A stretch of 64,000 nucleotides of DNA from assembly GCF_030124175.1 (NCBI RefSeq), contig NZ_JASKMT010000003.1:310001-374000 (forward strand), written 5' to 3'. The stretch's first letter is position 1. The number at the start of each line of letters is the position of its first letter. The position numbers and the translations under genes are program-made. The notes below the pieces were generated by a model. That model did not search any database. It saw nothing but the letters and a program-made list of their open reading frames with translations, and was not told the DNA's origin. Below, piece by piece: positions 46,920 through 55,954 of the stretch. This DNA is from Streptomyces sp. 549. GTDB taxonomy: Bacteria > Actinomycetota > Actinomycetes > Streptomycetales > Streptomycetaceae.

Positions 46920-48016
46920 CAGTCCTCCTCCCCTGCGCGCTGCCGCCGCTCGGGCTCGGGGGCGGCACCGTCCGCCTGGCCCGCGCCGCTCCCCGGCTCG
47001 GGGGCGGGGGACGGCTCGGGGGCGGGGGACGGCTCGGGGGCGGGAGACGGCTCGGGTGTCGCGTCCGGCTCGCGGGCGGGCTTCGCCTCCTGCGGGCCGG
47101 CGGGCTCGCCGAAGGCGGGTTGGGGGTCGTGCCAGGGTGCGTCGGCGGACCGGCCGGGCGGCGCGGACCGGCGTGGGGGCCCCGATGGCGTGGGGGCGGC
47201 GTCAGCTCCGGGCGTGGCTGCCGGGGCGGCCGCGGGCGGGGCGGCGTCGGCCGCCGGTGCTGACGGCTGCTGGCTGGCCGAGCCTGCGGAGGCGCTGCGG
47301 GTGCGGCGCGGCGGGCGTTCGCCCGCCGCCGCGCGGCCCCGGGCGGGGCGCGCGGGCGCCGGCGGGAGCTGGCCCTTGAGCGGGCCCCACTCGTTGGGGT
47401 CGGGCACACCGGGCGGCAGCATCTGGCGGCGTTTGGGGCCGCCGTGACCGGCCGCCGCCGAGGACTCGCCCGGCTCCTTCGCGCCCGGCCACGCCTTGGC
47501 GACGCGGGCTGCCAGCACGAAGTCCTTGCGCAGCGGGTGGCCCTCGAAGCCGTCCGGCAGCAGCAGCGGCGCGGGCGCGTCGTGGCCGGTGAACTCCACG
47601 CCGAACATCTCGTGCGTCTCCCGCTCGTGCCAGACGGCACCGGCGAAGACGCCGGTGACGGTCGGCAGGGCGGGCGCGTCGTGCGGCACGGTGGTGCGCA
47701 GCACCAGCCGCCGCAGTCCGCCCGGCGCACCGGCCGTGTCCGGACCGTCGGAGGCGTCCGCGTCCGAGCCGTCGGCGGCGGGCAGGGCGACCAGGTGGGC
47801 GCAGATGCGGAAGCCGGCCTCGCCGTCGTCGACGGCGCTCAGCCAGTCGAAGAAGGTGCAGCCCAGCGCGGTGCGGGCGGTCTCCATCGCGCCGGGCCAG
47901 TCTGCGGCGGGCACGTCGACGGTCAGCAGGCCGTAGGCGTGTGCGGCGGTCGCGTCCGGCCCGAACAGCTCCTCGACCGGCTGCGGCAGCAGGTCCTCGG
48001 CGGTGGGCTCGGTCAT
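46919..48016 (-). CDS. nuoC: NADH-quinone oxidoreductase subunit C (nuo2 cluster) with long Pro/Ala-rich tail
   Basis: Peripheral 30-kDa subunit, 365 residues against about 200 usually. The N-terminal half has [40 protein letters not shown], the signature [17 protein letters not shown] and [16 protein letters not shown]. From about residue 195 the protein is low-complexity Pro/Ala/Glu, including three near-identical PEPSPA units coded by an 18-bp repeat near 47000-47050. The ATG at 48016 overlaps the nuoB stop (ATGA). It normally pairs with NuoD, which is absent here. Confidence 0.92.
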   Translation of the reverse strand: MTEPTAEDLLPQPVEELFGPDATAAHAYGLLTVDVPAADWPGAMETARTALGCTFFDWLSAVDDGEAGFRICAHLVALPAADGSDADASDGPDTAGAPGGLRRLVLRTTVPHDAPALPTVTGVFAGAVWHERETHEMFGVEFTGHDAPAPLLLPDGFEGHPLRKDFVLAARVAKAWPGAKEPGESSAAAGHGGPKRRQMLPPGVPDPNEWGPLKGQLPPAPARPARGRAAAGERPPRRTRSASAGSASQQPSAPAADAAPPAAAPAATPGADAAPTPSGPPRRSAPPGRSADAPWHDPQPAFGEPAGPQEAKPAREPDATPEPSPAPEPSPAPEPSPAPEPGSGAGQADGAAPEPERRQRAGEED

Positions 48017-48729
48017 CGTCCGTCCTCCGCCGGTGCGTCCGGGGCAGACGGTGCGCCCGAGACAGGCGGTGCGTCCGGGGCAGGCGGTGCGTCCGGGGCA
48101 GGCGGTGCTTCAGCCGCGGGTGCGGGCGGCGGGCTGACCAGGCCGCTGGTGAGTGCGGCCGTGGACGGCCCGCCGCCCGGGGCGGCGTAGCGGTCGGCCA
48201 GCGACTCGTGGGCGATGCGGTCCTGGAGCGTGAGGATGCCCTGGAGCAGCGCCTCCGGGCGCGGCGGGCAGCCGGGCACGTAGACGTCGACGGGGATGAT
48301 CTGGTCGACGCCCTTGGTGACGGAGTACGAGTCCCAGTAGGGCCCGCCGCAGTTGGAGCAGGCGCCGAAGGAGATGACGTACTTCGGCTCGGGCATCTGC
48401 TCGTAGAGCCGCTTCACGGCCGGGGCCATCTTGTCGGTGACCGTGCCGGAGACCACCATCAGGTCCGCCTGGCGCGGGCCGGGCGCGAACGGGATGACGC
48501 CGAGCCGGATGAAGTCGTGGCGGGACATGGACGCGGCGATGAACTCGATCGCGCAGCAGGCCAGCCCGAAGTTGAACACCCACAGGCTGTAGCGGCGGCC
48601 CCAGTTGAGCACGACCTTCATCGGCTGAGGTGCGAGCCGCGACAGCACGCCCAGGCGGGCGGGCGCGTCGGAGGGCGGGGAGCCGGCGTCCGGGGCGGGA
48701 CCAGGCAGGCCGAGCGGTGTCACGCCCAT
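48013..48729 (-). CDS. nuoB: NADH-quinone oxidoreductase subunit B (nuo2 cluster)
   Basis: Subunit carrying the terminal N2 [4Fe-4S] cluster that reduces quinone; 238 residues. All four ligand cysteines are present: [28 protein letters not shown] and [18 protein letters not shown]-terminal tail of about 50 residues repeats PAPDAP-like units. The start is set at the ATG 48729, which overlaps nuoA by ten bases; the GTG at 48723 (GTGA overlap) is equally possible. N2 chemistry needs NuoD for the quinone site. Confidence 0.95.
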   Translation of the reverse strand: MGVTPLGLPGPAPDAGSPPSDAPARLGVLSRLAPQPMKVVLNWGRRYSLWVFNFGLACCAIEFIAASMSRHDFIRLGVIPFAPGPRQADLMVVSGTVTDKMAPAVKRLYEQMPEPKYVISFGACSNCGGPYWDSYSVTKGVDQIIPVDVYVPGCPPRPEALLQGILTLQDRIAHESLADRYAAPGGGPSTAALTSGLVSPPPAPAAEAPPAPDAPPAPDAPPVSGAPSAPDAPAEDGR

Positions 48730-49097
48730 GTGAGGACGCCCTTCTTCCATGCGTACAGCAGACCCACGGCGAGGAAGCCGAGGAAGATGAACATTTCGAC
48801 CAGGGTGGCTCCGCCGTACCCGGGCGCGGCGAACACCGTGGCCCAGGGGAACAGGAAGATCGAGTCGATGGCGAAGATCACGTAGAGGAACGCGTAGACG
48901 TAGTAGCGGACCTGGGTGTGCGCCCAGTCGTCGCCCACGGGGTCGACGCCGCACTCGTACGTCAGCATCTTCTCCCGCGTCGGCACGACGGGCCGGAGCA
49001 GGCGGCCGGACCCGAAGGCCACGGCCACGAAGAGCACCCCGACCACGGCGACCAGCCCGACGACCGAGTAGCCGTGGAAGTAGTCCGGCACGTCCAT
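48720..49097 (-). CDS. nuoA: NADH-quinone oxidoreductase subunit A (nuo2 cluster)
   Basis: Three-helix membrane subunit near the quinone chamber, 125 residues. It has the conserved [20 protein letters not shown] loop and the paired acidic helix [18 protein letters not shown]. The ATG at 49097 starts the operon, 91 bases after the hairpin that ends the DUF6177-like gene; the leader is short and no convincing promoter was pinned down. It is the first of ten overlapping genes (A, B, C, H, I, J, K, L, M, N). Confidence 0.96.
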   Translation of the reverse strand: MDVPDYFHGYSVVGLVAVVGVLFVAVAFGSGRLLRPVVPTREKMLTYECGVDPVGDDWAHTQVRYYVYAFLYVIFAIDSIFLFPWATVFAAPGYGGATLVEMFIFLGFLAVGLLYAWKKGVLTWA

Positions 49098-49167
49098 CCG
49101 TCCCTAGGGTCCGTGTCGCTGTGGTGGGCGTTCGTCGATCTGTACGCACGGGAGTCTAGGGCCTGCT

Positions 49168-49196
49168 CCCGGTGACGGCAGTAGCCCGTCACCGGG
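49168..49196 (-). terminator. Hairpin overlapping the stop of the DUF6177-like gene
   Basis: CCCGGTGACGG (49168-49178) pairs with CCGTCACCGGG (49186-49196) around CAGTAGC. The stop codon at 49189-49191 lies inside the 3' arm as written. It ends the ESX operon just before the nuo2 operon. Confidence 0.75.
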
Positions 49197-50613
49197 TCGG
49201 GCTGGTTGTCCCCGTTTCGTCCTCGGTGCGCAGATGCTCCACGAGCTTGCGGAACCCGTCCCAGCCGGCCTCCCGCAGCGGGTAGTGGAACCCGGCCTCG
49301 TGCAGCGGGCCGAGCTGGACGGGCCGGTCCGGCAGCGGGGGGCGCCGGGCGCGGGTGACGCCGATGCCGCGCACGTCCCCGCTGCCCAGCGTGAACGCCA
49401 CCGGCGTCGGCGGCATCTCCACCTGCGGGTGGAACGTCAGGTCGGCGCGGGCCTCGCGGCGCTGGACGAGCATGGTGACCAGGCCGTGCTCGGCGACCAG
49501 CCGGGCGGCCAGGGCGCGCAGTTCCTCGTCGGCCGGGTCGTCCTCGCCGGGGCGCAGGCCCATGGCGAAGGTGATGTCCTCCTCGACGCCGCCGGTGGTG
49601 CGGGACACCCGGACGGTGGCGAGCGCCGGGCGGTCGGGGCGCCCGACGACGACCAGCCAGGTCGCCTGCGGGGCGCGTTCGCGGGTGTACTCGGTCAGTT
49701 CGTGCCGCGACCAGGTCAGGCAGGCCGGCTCGCCGGTGCCCCAGCCGCCCGGGGTGCTTCCGGCCAGCCGCCACCACAGCGTCTCCAGCGCGCCGCCGAG
49801 CAGCAGGTCCCGGTCGGCGGGCTGCCGGGTGCGGATCGTCACGGCGAGCTGCCGTTCGCCGCCGGCGGTGAGGCTGCCGGTGCTGCGGGCGTGCTCGGTG
49901 AAGGCCGCTGCGGGGCTGCCGGTGCTGGCGAAGGTGCCGTCCTGCCAGCGCAGTTCGGCACCGGACAGGCCGTCGTAGTAGCCGCCCTCGCCGTCGTTGA
50001 CGACCCAGCGGTTGGGCAGCCCGGACAGCGCGGCGCGGGTGGGGAGCGTCAGCCGGGACGTGCGCGGGGTGACGATCTGCAGGCCGCGTCCGCTGGCGGC
50101 GGCGGCGCGCAGCGCGTCCGACAGCCAGGCCGTCATGGCGACGACCGGACGGTCCTGGATGACGACGGCGGAGCTTTCGGAGAGCACGTCGACGGCCGGT
50201 TGCGCGGCGGCCGGGGCCGTGACGGAGTCGACCTCGGCGACCGGTTCGGACACGCCGCCTCCGGGGGCGGCGTCCGCGGGCCAGACCACGCCGCCGAGCT
50301 GGGCGGCGAGCCGCCCGGCGACGGTGCCTGCGAGCCGTCCCGCGTTGCGGGCGGCGGTGGCGGCGCGGACCTCCGTCCACCACACCGGCCCGTCCACGTC
50401 GGTGCCCAGCAGCCGGCGGACCTCGCCGGGCACCTTGACCAGCATGGGCGCCTCCACCGAGGCCAGCGGCCGGCCGTCGGCGTCGCACAGTTGCAGGACC
50501 GCGCCGTCACCGGCGGTGTCCAGGCGGGTCTCGGGCCCGCCGGACATCAGCCCGGCGACCAGGCTCCACGCGTCCGGCATGCGCTCGGTCAGCGCGATCA
50601 CGTCCTGCGTCAT
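49189..50613 (-). CDS. DUF6177-like protein of the type VII secretion locus
   Basis: Protein of 474 residues, soluble, without membrane segments or signal peptide. It begins MTQDVIALTERMPDAWSLVA and has distinctive stretches such as VVVIQDRPVVAMTAWLSDAL-like sequence, PTRAALSGLPNRWVVNDGEG and GFHYPLREAGWDGFRKLVEH. I recognise it as the DUF6177 protein that accompanies eccC in Streptomyces ESX loci; its function is not known. The ATG at 50613 has GGGGGAGGA upstream. It is last in the operon, 88 bases after eccC, and ends in a hairpin. Confidence 0.75.
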   Translation of the reverse strand: MTQDVIALTERMPDAWSLVAGLMSGGPETRLDTAGDGAVLQLCDADGRPLASVEAPMLVKVPGEVRRLLGTDVDGPVWWTEVRAATAARNAGRLAGTVAGRLAAQLGGVVWPADAAPGGGVSEPVAEVDSVTAPAAAQPAVDVLSESSAVVIQDRPVVAMTAWLSDALRAAAASGRGLQIVTPRTSRLTLPTRAALSGLPNRWVVNDGEGGYYDGLSGAELRWQDGTFASTGSPAAAFTEHARSTGSLTAGGERQLAVTIRTRQPADRDLLLGGALETLWWRLAGSTPGGWGTGEPACLTWSRHELTEYTRERAPQATWLVVVGRPDRPALATVRVSRTTGGVEEDITFAMGLRPGEDDPADEELRALAARLVAEHGLVTMLVQRREARADLTFHPQVEMPPTPVAFTLGSGDVRGIGVTRARRPPLPDRPVQLGPLHEAGFHYPLREAGWDGFRKLVEHLRTEDETGTTSPTR

Positions 50614-50701
50614 GCGGTGGTCACTCCTCCCCCGGGTTCTTCATGGACCGCCCTGTGCACGGTGTGCGTGCACGGCGTGCACGTCACGCCCGTCACACCC
50701 G

Positions 50702-53700
50702 TCACCGGCTGCGGTGGTCGGGGGCGGCGGGCGGTGAGCTGTCGTCGAGCGCGGTCTGCACCAGGCGGTTCGGTTCGCCGCGCCGCACGAACGTGCCGCG
50801 GCCGGTGGGCCGGGCCGCCGCGTGCACGCCGGGGAAGAGCTGGCCCTCGGTGCGGTCCCCGGTCATCACCAGCGCCGCCGTGCCGCTCTCCCGCAGCGTC
50901 ATCAGGAACGGCTCGTACAGCGCCCGGGACGCCCCCGCGACGCGCCGGGTGAGCACGAAGTGCAGGCCGATGTCCGGTGCGGACGGCAGGTAGGGCAGGA
51001 ACGGCTCCAGCGGCTGCTGCCCTGCGGACGCCAGGACGTCGTAGTCGTCGACGAGCACCACGATGCGCGGCCCGGTGGGCGCGGAGCCACCCGCGGCGAG
51101 GACCTCCGGCGCGACGGAGTCGTCCGGCATGCGCTTCTCCAGCTCGGTGGAGATCGCCCCGGCCAGCCCGAACGCCAGCTTCGGATTGTGCGCGTACCCG
51201 CCGCGGTACTCCTCCGGCACCAGGCTGTGCAGGCCGCGCCGCGGGTCCATGACGGCGAACACCAGCTCCTCGTCGTCGTAGCGCGCCATCAGGCCGCGGG
51301 CGACCAGCCGCAGCAGGTTCGTCTTGCCGCACTCGCTGTCGCCGAACACCACCAGGTGCTGGTCGTGCCGGAACAGGTCGAGCATGACGGGTTCCAGCGC
51401 GCCCTGGTCAAGGCCGATCGGCACCCGGCGCGGCTCGTCCTCGGCGGACGGCAGCCGGCGCGGGCTGAGCCGGGCGGGCAGCACCCGCACCGGCGGCGCG
51501 GGCTCCCCCGACCAGGCCGCGCGGACCGTGCGCACGGCCTGCTCGGCGGCGGCGCCCAGGTCGTCGGCGGACGCGAGTGAGTCGATGCGGGGCAGCGCGG
51601 TGTGGGCGAACAGCTTCGCCGCGGTCAGCGCCCGGCCCGGCTCGTCGGCGGCGAGCGTCTCGGCGAGCCGCCGGTTGACGCTGCTGTCGCCGGGGTCGTT
51701 GAGCCGCAGCTCGATGCGGGTGCCGAACGCCGACTGGGCGGCGATGCGCACGTCGTTCCAGCGCAGCATCGCCGCGACGACGTGGATGCCGTAGCCGCCG
51801 CCGCGCTTGAGCAGGTCGGTGACGGCCTCGTCCAGCTCCTCGAAGTCGTCGCGCAGTTCACCGAAGCCGTCGATGACCAGCACCACGTCGGTGCAGCCCA
51901 GTTGGGGCAGCTTCCCGTCGGCCCGCATGCGGCGCAGCTGCTCCACGGAGTCGATGCCGTGCTCGCGGAAGACCTCCTCGCGGGCGGTGAGCATGCTGCG
52001 CACCTCCTCGACGGTGCGCATCGCCCGTTCCCGGTCCGCGCGCCCGGCGACGCCGCCGACGTGCGGCAGGCCGGCCATCGTCTGCAGGCCGCCGCCCACC
52101 AGGTCCAGGCCGTAGACGCCGACCTCCTGCGGGGTGTGGGTGAGCGCCAGCGACAGCATCAGGGTGCGCAGCAGCGTCGTCTTGCCGGACTGCGGGCCGC
52201 CGATGACGGCGGCGTGGCCGCCCGCCGACGTCAGGTCCAGCAGCCACTGGCCCTGCCACTGGCGGGCGGGGTCGTCCAGCAGGCCCAGCGGCACCCGCAT
52301 GGGCCCGGCGGGGCGGTGGGTGAGCTGCATGCCGCGCCGCCCGGCCTGCACGGGTCCGCCGACGGCGTCGAGCGGCAGCGCCTCCGGCAGCGGCGGCAGC
52401 CAGATCTGCGGCACCGGGGTGGCGGCACCGGCCAGCCGGTCGACCAGCGTGGACAGCAGGGTGGGGCCGACGGTGCGGCGGGCCGGGGCGGGCGAGGCGG
52501 ACTGCCCGTCGGCGTTGCCGTCGGTGGCACCGCCGTCGGTGTCGTCGAGCGTGTTGTAGGCCGGGTAGGGCAGCACCGCGGGCCGCTCGTCGTCGTCGGT
52601 GCCGCGCCGGGCGGGCCCGGTGTGCGGGCCGGAGACGTAGCTGGCCTTGAACCGCTCGTAGGCGCTGGTGTCGACCTTGAGGTAGCCGAAGCCGGGGATC
52701 GGCGGCAGGTGGAAGGCGTCGGGAGTGTCCAGCACGGTGCGGGACTCGTCCGGGGAGAAGGTGCGCAGCCCCAGCCGATAGGAGAGGTAGGTGTCCAGAC
52801 CCTTGAGCTTGCCGCCCTCGATGCGCTGGCTGGACAGCAGCAGGTGCACGCCGATGGACCGGCCGATGCGGCCGATCGACAGGAACAGGTCGATGAAGTC
52901 CGGCTTGGCGGTGAGCAGTTCGCCGAACTCGTCGATGACGACGAACAGGTGCGGCAGCGGGGCGAGTTCGGGGCGCTGGGCGCGGGTGGCGGCGTAGGTG
53001 GAGATGTCGGCGATGTTGCCGGCGTCCTTCAGCACCTGCTGGCGGCGCTTGACCTCGCCGGCCAGCGAGGAGTGCACCCGCTCGACGAGCCCGGCGCGGT
53101 TCTCCAGGTTGGTGATGATGCCGGCGACGTGCGGCAGCGACGCGAAGGGCGCGAAGGTGGCGCCGCCCTTGTAGTCGACGAGCACCATCGCGAGGTCCTC
53201 CGGCGGATGGGTGGCGACGAGCGCCAGGACGAGTGTGCGCAGCAGCTCGCTCTTACCGGACCCGGTCGCGCCGACACACAACCCGTGCGGTCCCATGCCG
53301 AGTTCGGCGGACTCCTTGAGGTCGAGCAGCACCGGCTCGTGGTTGTCGCCCAGCCCGATGGGGACCCGCAGGAACGCCTGGTCGCCGCGCGGCGCCCACA
53401 TCCGGTCGACGTCCAGGTCGGCGGGGTCCTCGATGCCCATCAGCTCGGTGAAGTCGACCGGCCCTGACAGCGGCGCGCCGGACGCGGCGGACTCCGGGGA
53501 CAGCCGCAGCGGGGCGAGGCTGCGGGCGATGCCGAGCGCGCCTGCGGGCGTCACCTCGTCCAGCGTGCCGCGGACCACGACGGGCTCCTCGCCGCGCAGG
53601 TCCTCGACGGTGACGCCGTGGCCGTCGTCGTCGACGGTGATGCGCACCGACACCTGCCCCGGCTCGTCGATGCGCCGGGACAGCAGGTGCAGCACGGTGA

Positions 53701-54745
53701 CGCCCATGTCGGCCAACGGCACGGCCTCGTCGGGCCGCACCGGTTCGTGCGCCGGTTCGCCGTGGCCGTCGCTGAGCACCAGCAGCCGCTTGCCCAGCCG
53801 CAGCGCCTCCCGTCCTGCGAGCCCGCGCCGCACCTCGGCCGCGTAGGCGGCCCGGGCGCGCAGCTCCCCGGCGAGCGCCGCCGACAGCGCCCCCGGCCCT
53901 GGCGCGATGCGGCGGGCGCTGACCGGACCGTCCCACTCCTGCGGGTCCAGCACGTGCGGCAGCCACTTGGCCCACTCCCAGTCCGCCAGCCGCTCCTCGG
54001 CGGCGGACAGCGCGAACGCCAGGTCGTCGGGGGCGTGGCAGACCGCCGCGTTCACCGCCAGGGCGCGGACCGCGCGAAGCACGTGCGCGCGGGAGCCGAT
54101 CACGGTGACGTTGCCGGCCCGGTCCAGGGGCACGGTCAGCGGCATGTCGGGCGCGGTGGCGAACCGGTCCTGGAGGCCGGCGGCCTCGTTGAGCATGAAC
54201 CGGTCGGGCGGGGTGAGCACGGTGCCGCTCTGGCGTTCCATGGTCAGGGTGCGCACCGGGGTCTCGCCGGTGCCGACGCGCATGTCGAGGAAGTCCCGGT
54301 CCAGGCGGCGGCGTTCCCACAGCCGGGCCGGATCGCCGACCAGGTCGTGCAGCGCCTCCGGCGGCGGGGCGAGCACCCGGGCGGCGGCCCGGCGCTCGCG
54401 GTCCTCCGCGCTCAGCTCCTCGCGCAGCTCCTCCAGGTACTCCAGGTAGCGTTCGCGCTGCGTGCGGCGGGTGCGCTGGGCCCGGCCGCGCTGCGAGAAC
54501 AGCAGCAGCACGCCGCCGATGACGGCGACGACGAGCACCACCGCGCCGATGGCGGCGAACTGGCTGCTGCGGATGACGGTCATCATCACCACCGAGCCCA
54601 TCACCCCGGCCATCGGCAGCAGCGAGGTCGCGGCCGAACCGCCCTTGCCGTCCGGCAGGTTGGGCGGCGGCTCGACGAACCGCTCGGCAGGTGCGGGCAG
54701 CGGGCGGGTGGTGCGGGCGGGACGGTGGACGACGCGGGTGCTCAT
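50702..54745 (-). CDS. eccC: Type VII secretion FtsK/SpoIIIE ATPase EccC (fused Ca-Cb)
   Basis: Motor ATPase of the ESX secretion system, 1347 residues. Two N-terminal membrane helices (AGVMGSVVMMTVIRSSQFAA, VVLVVAVIGGVLLLFS) precede three ATPase domains. Domain 1 near residue 490 has VGATGSGKSELLRTL and LFVVIDEFGELL. Domain 2 near 847 has IGGPQSGKTTLLRTL and VVLVIDGFGEL. Domain 3 near 1132 has FGDSECGKTNLLRL and IVVLVDDYDVL. The third domain in known EccC binds the signal of WXG100 substrates. The ATG at 54745 lies eight bases past the stop of the ParA-like gene; its ribosome site is weak. An in-frame extension to 54781 overlaps that gene. Confidence 0.93.
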   Translation of the reverse strand: MSTRVVHRPARTTRPLPAPAERFVEPPPNLPDGKGGSAATSLLPMAGVMGSVVMMTVIRSSQFAAIGAVVLVVAVIGGVLLLFSQRGRAQRTRRTQRERYLEYLEELREELSAEDRERRAAARVLAPPPEALHDLVGDPARLWERRRLDRDFLDMRVGTGETPVRTLTMERQSGTVLTPPDRFMLNEAAGLQDRFATAPDMPLTVPLDRAGNVTVIGSRAHVLRAVRALAVNAAVCHAPDDLAFALSAAEERLADWEWAKWLPHVLDPQEWDGPVSARRIAPGPGALSAALAGELRARAAYAAEVRRGLAGREALRLGKRLLVLSDGHGEPAHEPVRPDEAVPLADMGVTVLHLLSRRIDEPGQVSVRITVDDDGHGVTVEDLRGEEPVVVRGTLDEVTPAGALGIARSLAPLRLSPESAASGAPLSGPVDFTELMGIEDPADLDVDRMWAPRGDQAFLRVPIGLGDNHEPVLLDLKESAELGMGPHGLCVGATGSGKSELLRTLVLALVATHPPEDLAMVLVDYKGGATFAPFASLPHVAGIITNLENRAGLVERVHSSLAGEVKRRQQVLKDAGNIADISTYAATRAQRPELAPLPHLFVVIDEFGELLTAKPDFIDLFLSIGRIGRSIGVHLLLSSQRIEGGKLKGLDTYLSYRLGLRTFSPDESRTVLDTPDAFHLPPIPGFGYLKVDTSAYERFKASYVSGPHTGPARRGTDDDERPAVLPYPAYNTLDDTDGGATDGNADGQSASPAPARRTVGPTLLSTLVDRLAGAATPVPQIWLPPLPEALPLDAVGGPVQAGRRGMQLTHRPAGPMRVPLGLLDDPARQWQGQWLLDLTSAGGHAAVIGGPQSGKTTLLRTLMLSLALTHTPQEVGVYGLDLVGGGLQTMAGLPHVGGVAGRADRERAMRTVEEVRSMLTAREEVFREHGIDSVEQLRRMRADGKLPQLGCTDVVLVIDGFGELRDDFEELDEAVTDLLKRGGGYGIHVVAAMLRWNDVRIAAQSAFGTRIELRLNDPGDSSVNRRLAETLAADEPGRALTAAKLFAHTALPRIDSLASADDLGAAAEQAVRTVRAAWSGEPAPPVRVLPARLSPRRLPSAEDEPRRVPIGLDQGALEPVMLDLFRHDQHLVVFGDSECGKTNLLRLVARGLMARYDDEELVFAVMDPRRGLHSLVPEEYRGGYAHNPKLAFGLAGAISTELEKRMPDDSVAPEVLAAGGSAPTGPRIVVLVDDYDVLASAGQQPLEPFLPYLPSAPDIGLHFVLTRRVAGASRALYEPFLMTLRESGTAALVMTGDRTEGQLFPGVHAAARPTGRGTFVRRGEPNRLVQTALDDSSPPAAPDHRSR

Positions 54746-54752
54746 CGCGGGC

Positions 54753-55946
54753 TCATCGCCGCCGGGTACGGGAGACCGCACGGTCCATGGCGGCGGCGGC
54801 GAGTGCCGCAGCCGCCTCCCGGGTGGCCTGCCCGAGCAGGTCGGTGCGTATCTCCCCGCCTGCGGCGAGGTGCCGGTCGTAGGGCAGCACCTGCACGCGG
54901 GCGCCGCCGGCCTCCAGGCAGGCGGCGGCGGCCTTGAGGTCGAGGCCGGTGTCGGGCGCGGTGCGGGTCAGGGCGACCACGGTCGTCGGCAGCATGCTGC
55001 GGTGCAGCCCGCCCAGCCAGTCGAGCACGGTCCGGGTCGCGGCGACGCCCTCCACTGTCGCCGGGCTGACCAGGACCCGCGCCTGGGTGGTGGTCAGCGC
55101 CGTCCTTGCGACCTCGGCGGGCAGCGTCTCGCAGTCCACGACGGTGGTGCCGAAGCAGCGGCGCAGCGACGTCATCACGATGCGGTAGGTGTCGACGTCC
55201 AGTTGCGCGCCGACCGAGCCCTGGCTGCCGGGCAGCAGCCAGCCGCCTCCCGCGTAGGGCAGCAGGTAGCCGGTCAGCTCGGTGATCTTCATCGACGGGT
55301 CGACGATGCGGGCCAGGTCGGCGCAGGACCAGCGCACCTCGGTCGCGCCCAGGCGCCGGGGCAGCGTGCCCAGCGCCGGATCGGCCTCCACCGTCAGCAC
55401 CGGGTCGGTGCGGTAGTGCGCGTACGTCAGCGACAGCAGCGCGGCGACGGTCGACTTGCCGGACCCGCCGCGGATGCTGGTGACGGCGATCTGCCGTCCG
55501 GTGGTCACCGTCTGCTGGATGGCCTGCGCGGTCTCGGTGGCCGTCGCCGCGTCGTGGGCGGCGGACGCCACCAGGCGCCGCAGCAGCAGCCCGGCCCGCC
55601 GGGCGACGGAGTCGCCGTGCCGCGGCCGGCCCTGCGCCGCGGCCAGCTCCGGCGCGAGCACCGGGACCGGCACCGGGCTGGGCGGCGGCCCGGGCCGCGT
55701 GCGTGCCCGCGCGGCGGCCCCCAGGTCCGCCGGCAGCTGCGCCGGAGCGCGCGGCGGGACGGGGGTGGGGGCGGCTGCTGCGGGTTCCGCGACGGGGGCG
55801 CCTGCTGCGGGTTCCGCGACGGGGGCCGCGGGGGCGCCGCCGGGCGCGGGCGCTGGGGCGCCGCCGGGCGCGGGTGGGCCGCCCGGGCCGCCTGTGCCGC
55901 CCAGCTCGCGGAACACCTCGTGCTGCCAGTCCCCCTGCGCCGACAT
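54753..55946 (-). CDS. ParA/MinD-like P-loop ATPase of the ESX locus
   Basis: Protein of 397 residues. The first 110 are Pro/Ala/Gly-rich with repeated PVAEPAA units. An ATPase domain follows with AVTSIRGGSGKSTVAALLSL near residue 155, TVEADPALGTLPRRLG, TTVVDCETL and VSPATVEGVAATRTVLDWL. The Walker A has Arg where MinD/ParA have the first Lys, so the deviant motif is altered. This layout recalls mycobacterial EspI or other ESX ParA-like proteins that modulate secretion; that is inference. The ATG at 55946 has GAGAGGG just upstream, and the gene lies between eccD and eccC with eight-base gaps. Confidence 0.82.
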   Translation of the reverse strand: MSAQGDWQHEVFRELGGTGGPGGPPAPGGAPAPAPGGAPAAPVAEPAAGAPVAEPAAAAPTPVPPRAPAQLPADLGAAARARTRPGPPPSPVPVPVLAPELAAAQGRPRHGDSVARRAGLLLRRLVASAAHDAATATETAQAIQQTVTTGRQIAVTSIRGGSGKSTVAALLSLTYAHYRTDPVLTVEADPALGTLPRRLGATEVRWSCADLARIVDPSMKITELTGYLLPYAGGGWLLPGSQGSVGAQLDVDTYRIVMTSLRRCFGTTVVDCETLPAEVARTALTTTQARVLVSPATVEGVAATRTVLDWLGGLHRSMLPTTVVALTRTAPDTGLDLKAAAACLEAGGARVQVLPYDRHLAAGGEIRTDLLGQATREAAAALAAAAMDRAVSRTRRR

Positions 55947-55954
55947 AGGCCCTC

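Noticed and set aside
49098..49167. nuo2 promoter
   Set aside because: The short gap must hold or follow one, but no pair of boxes was convincing.
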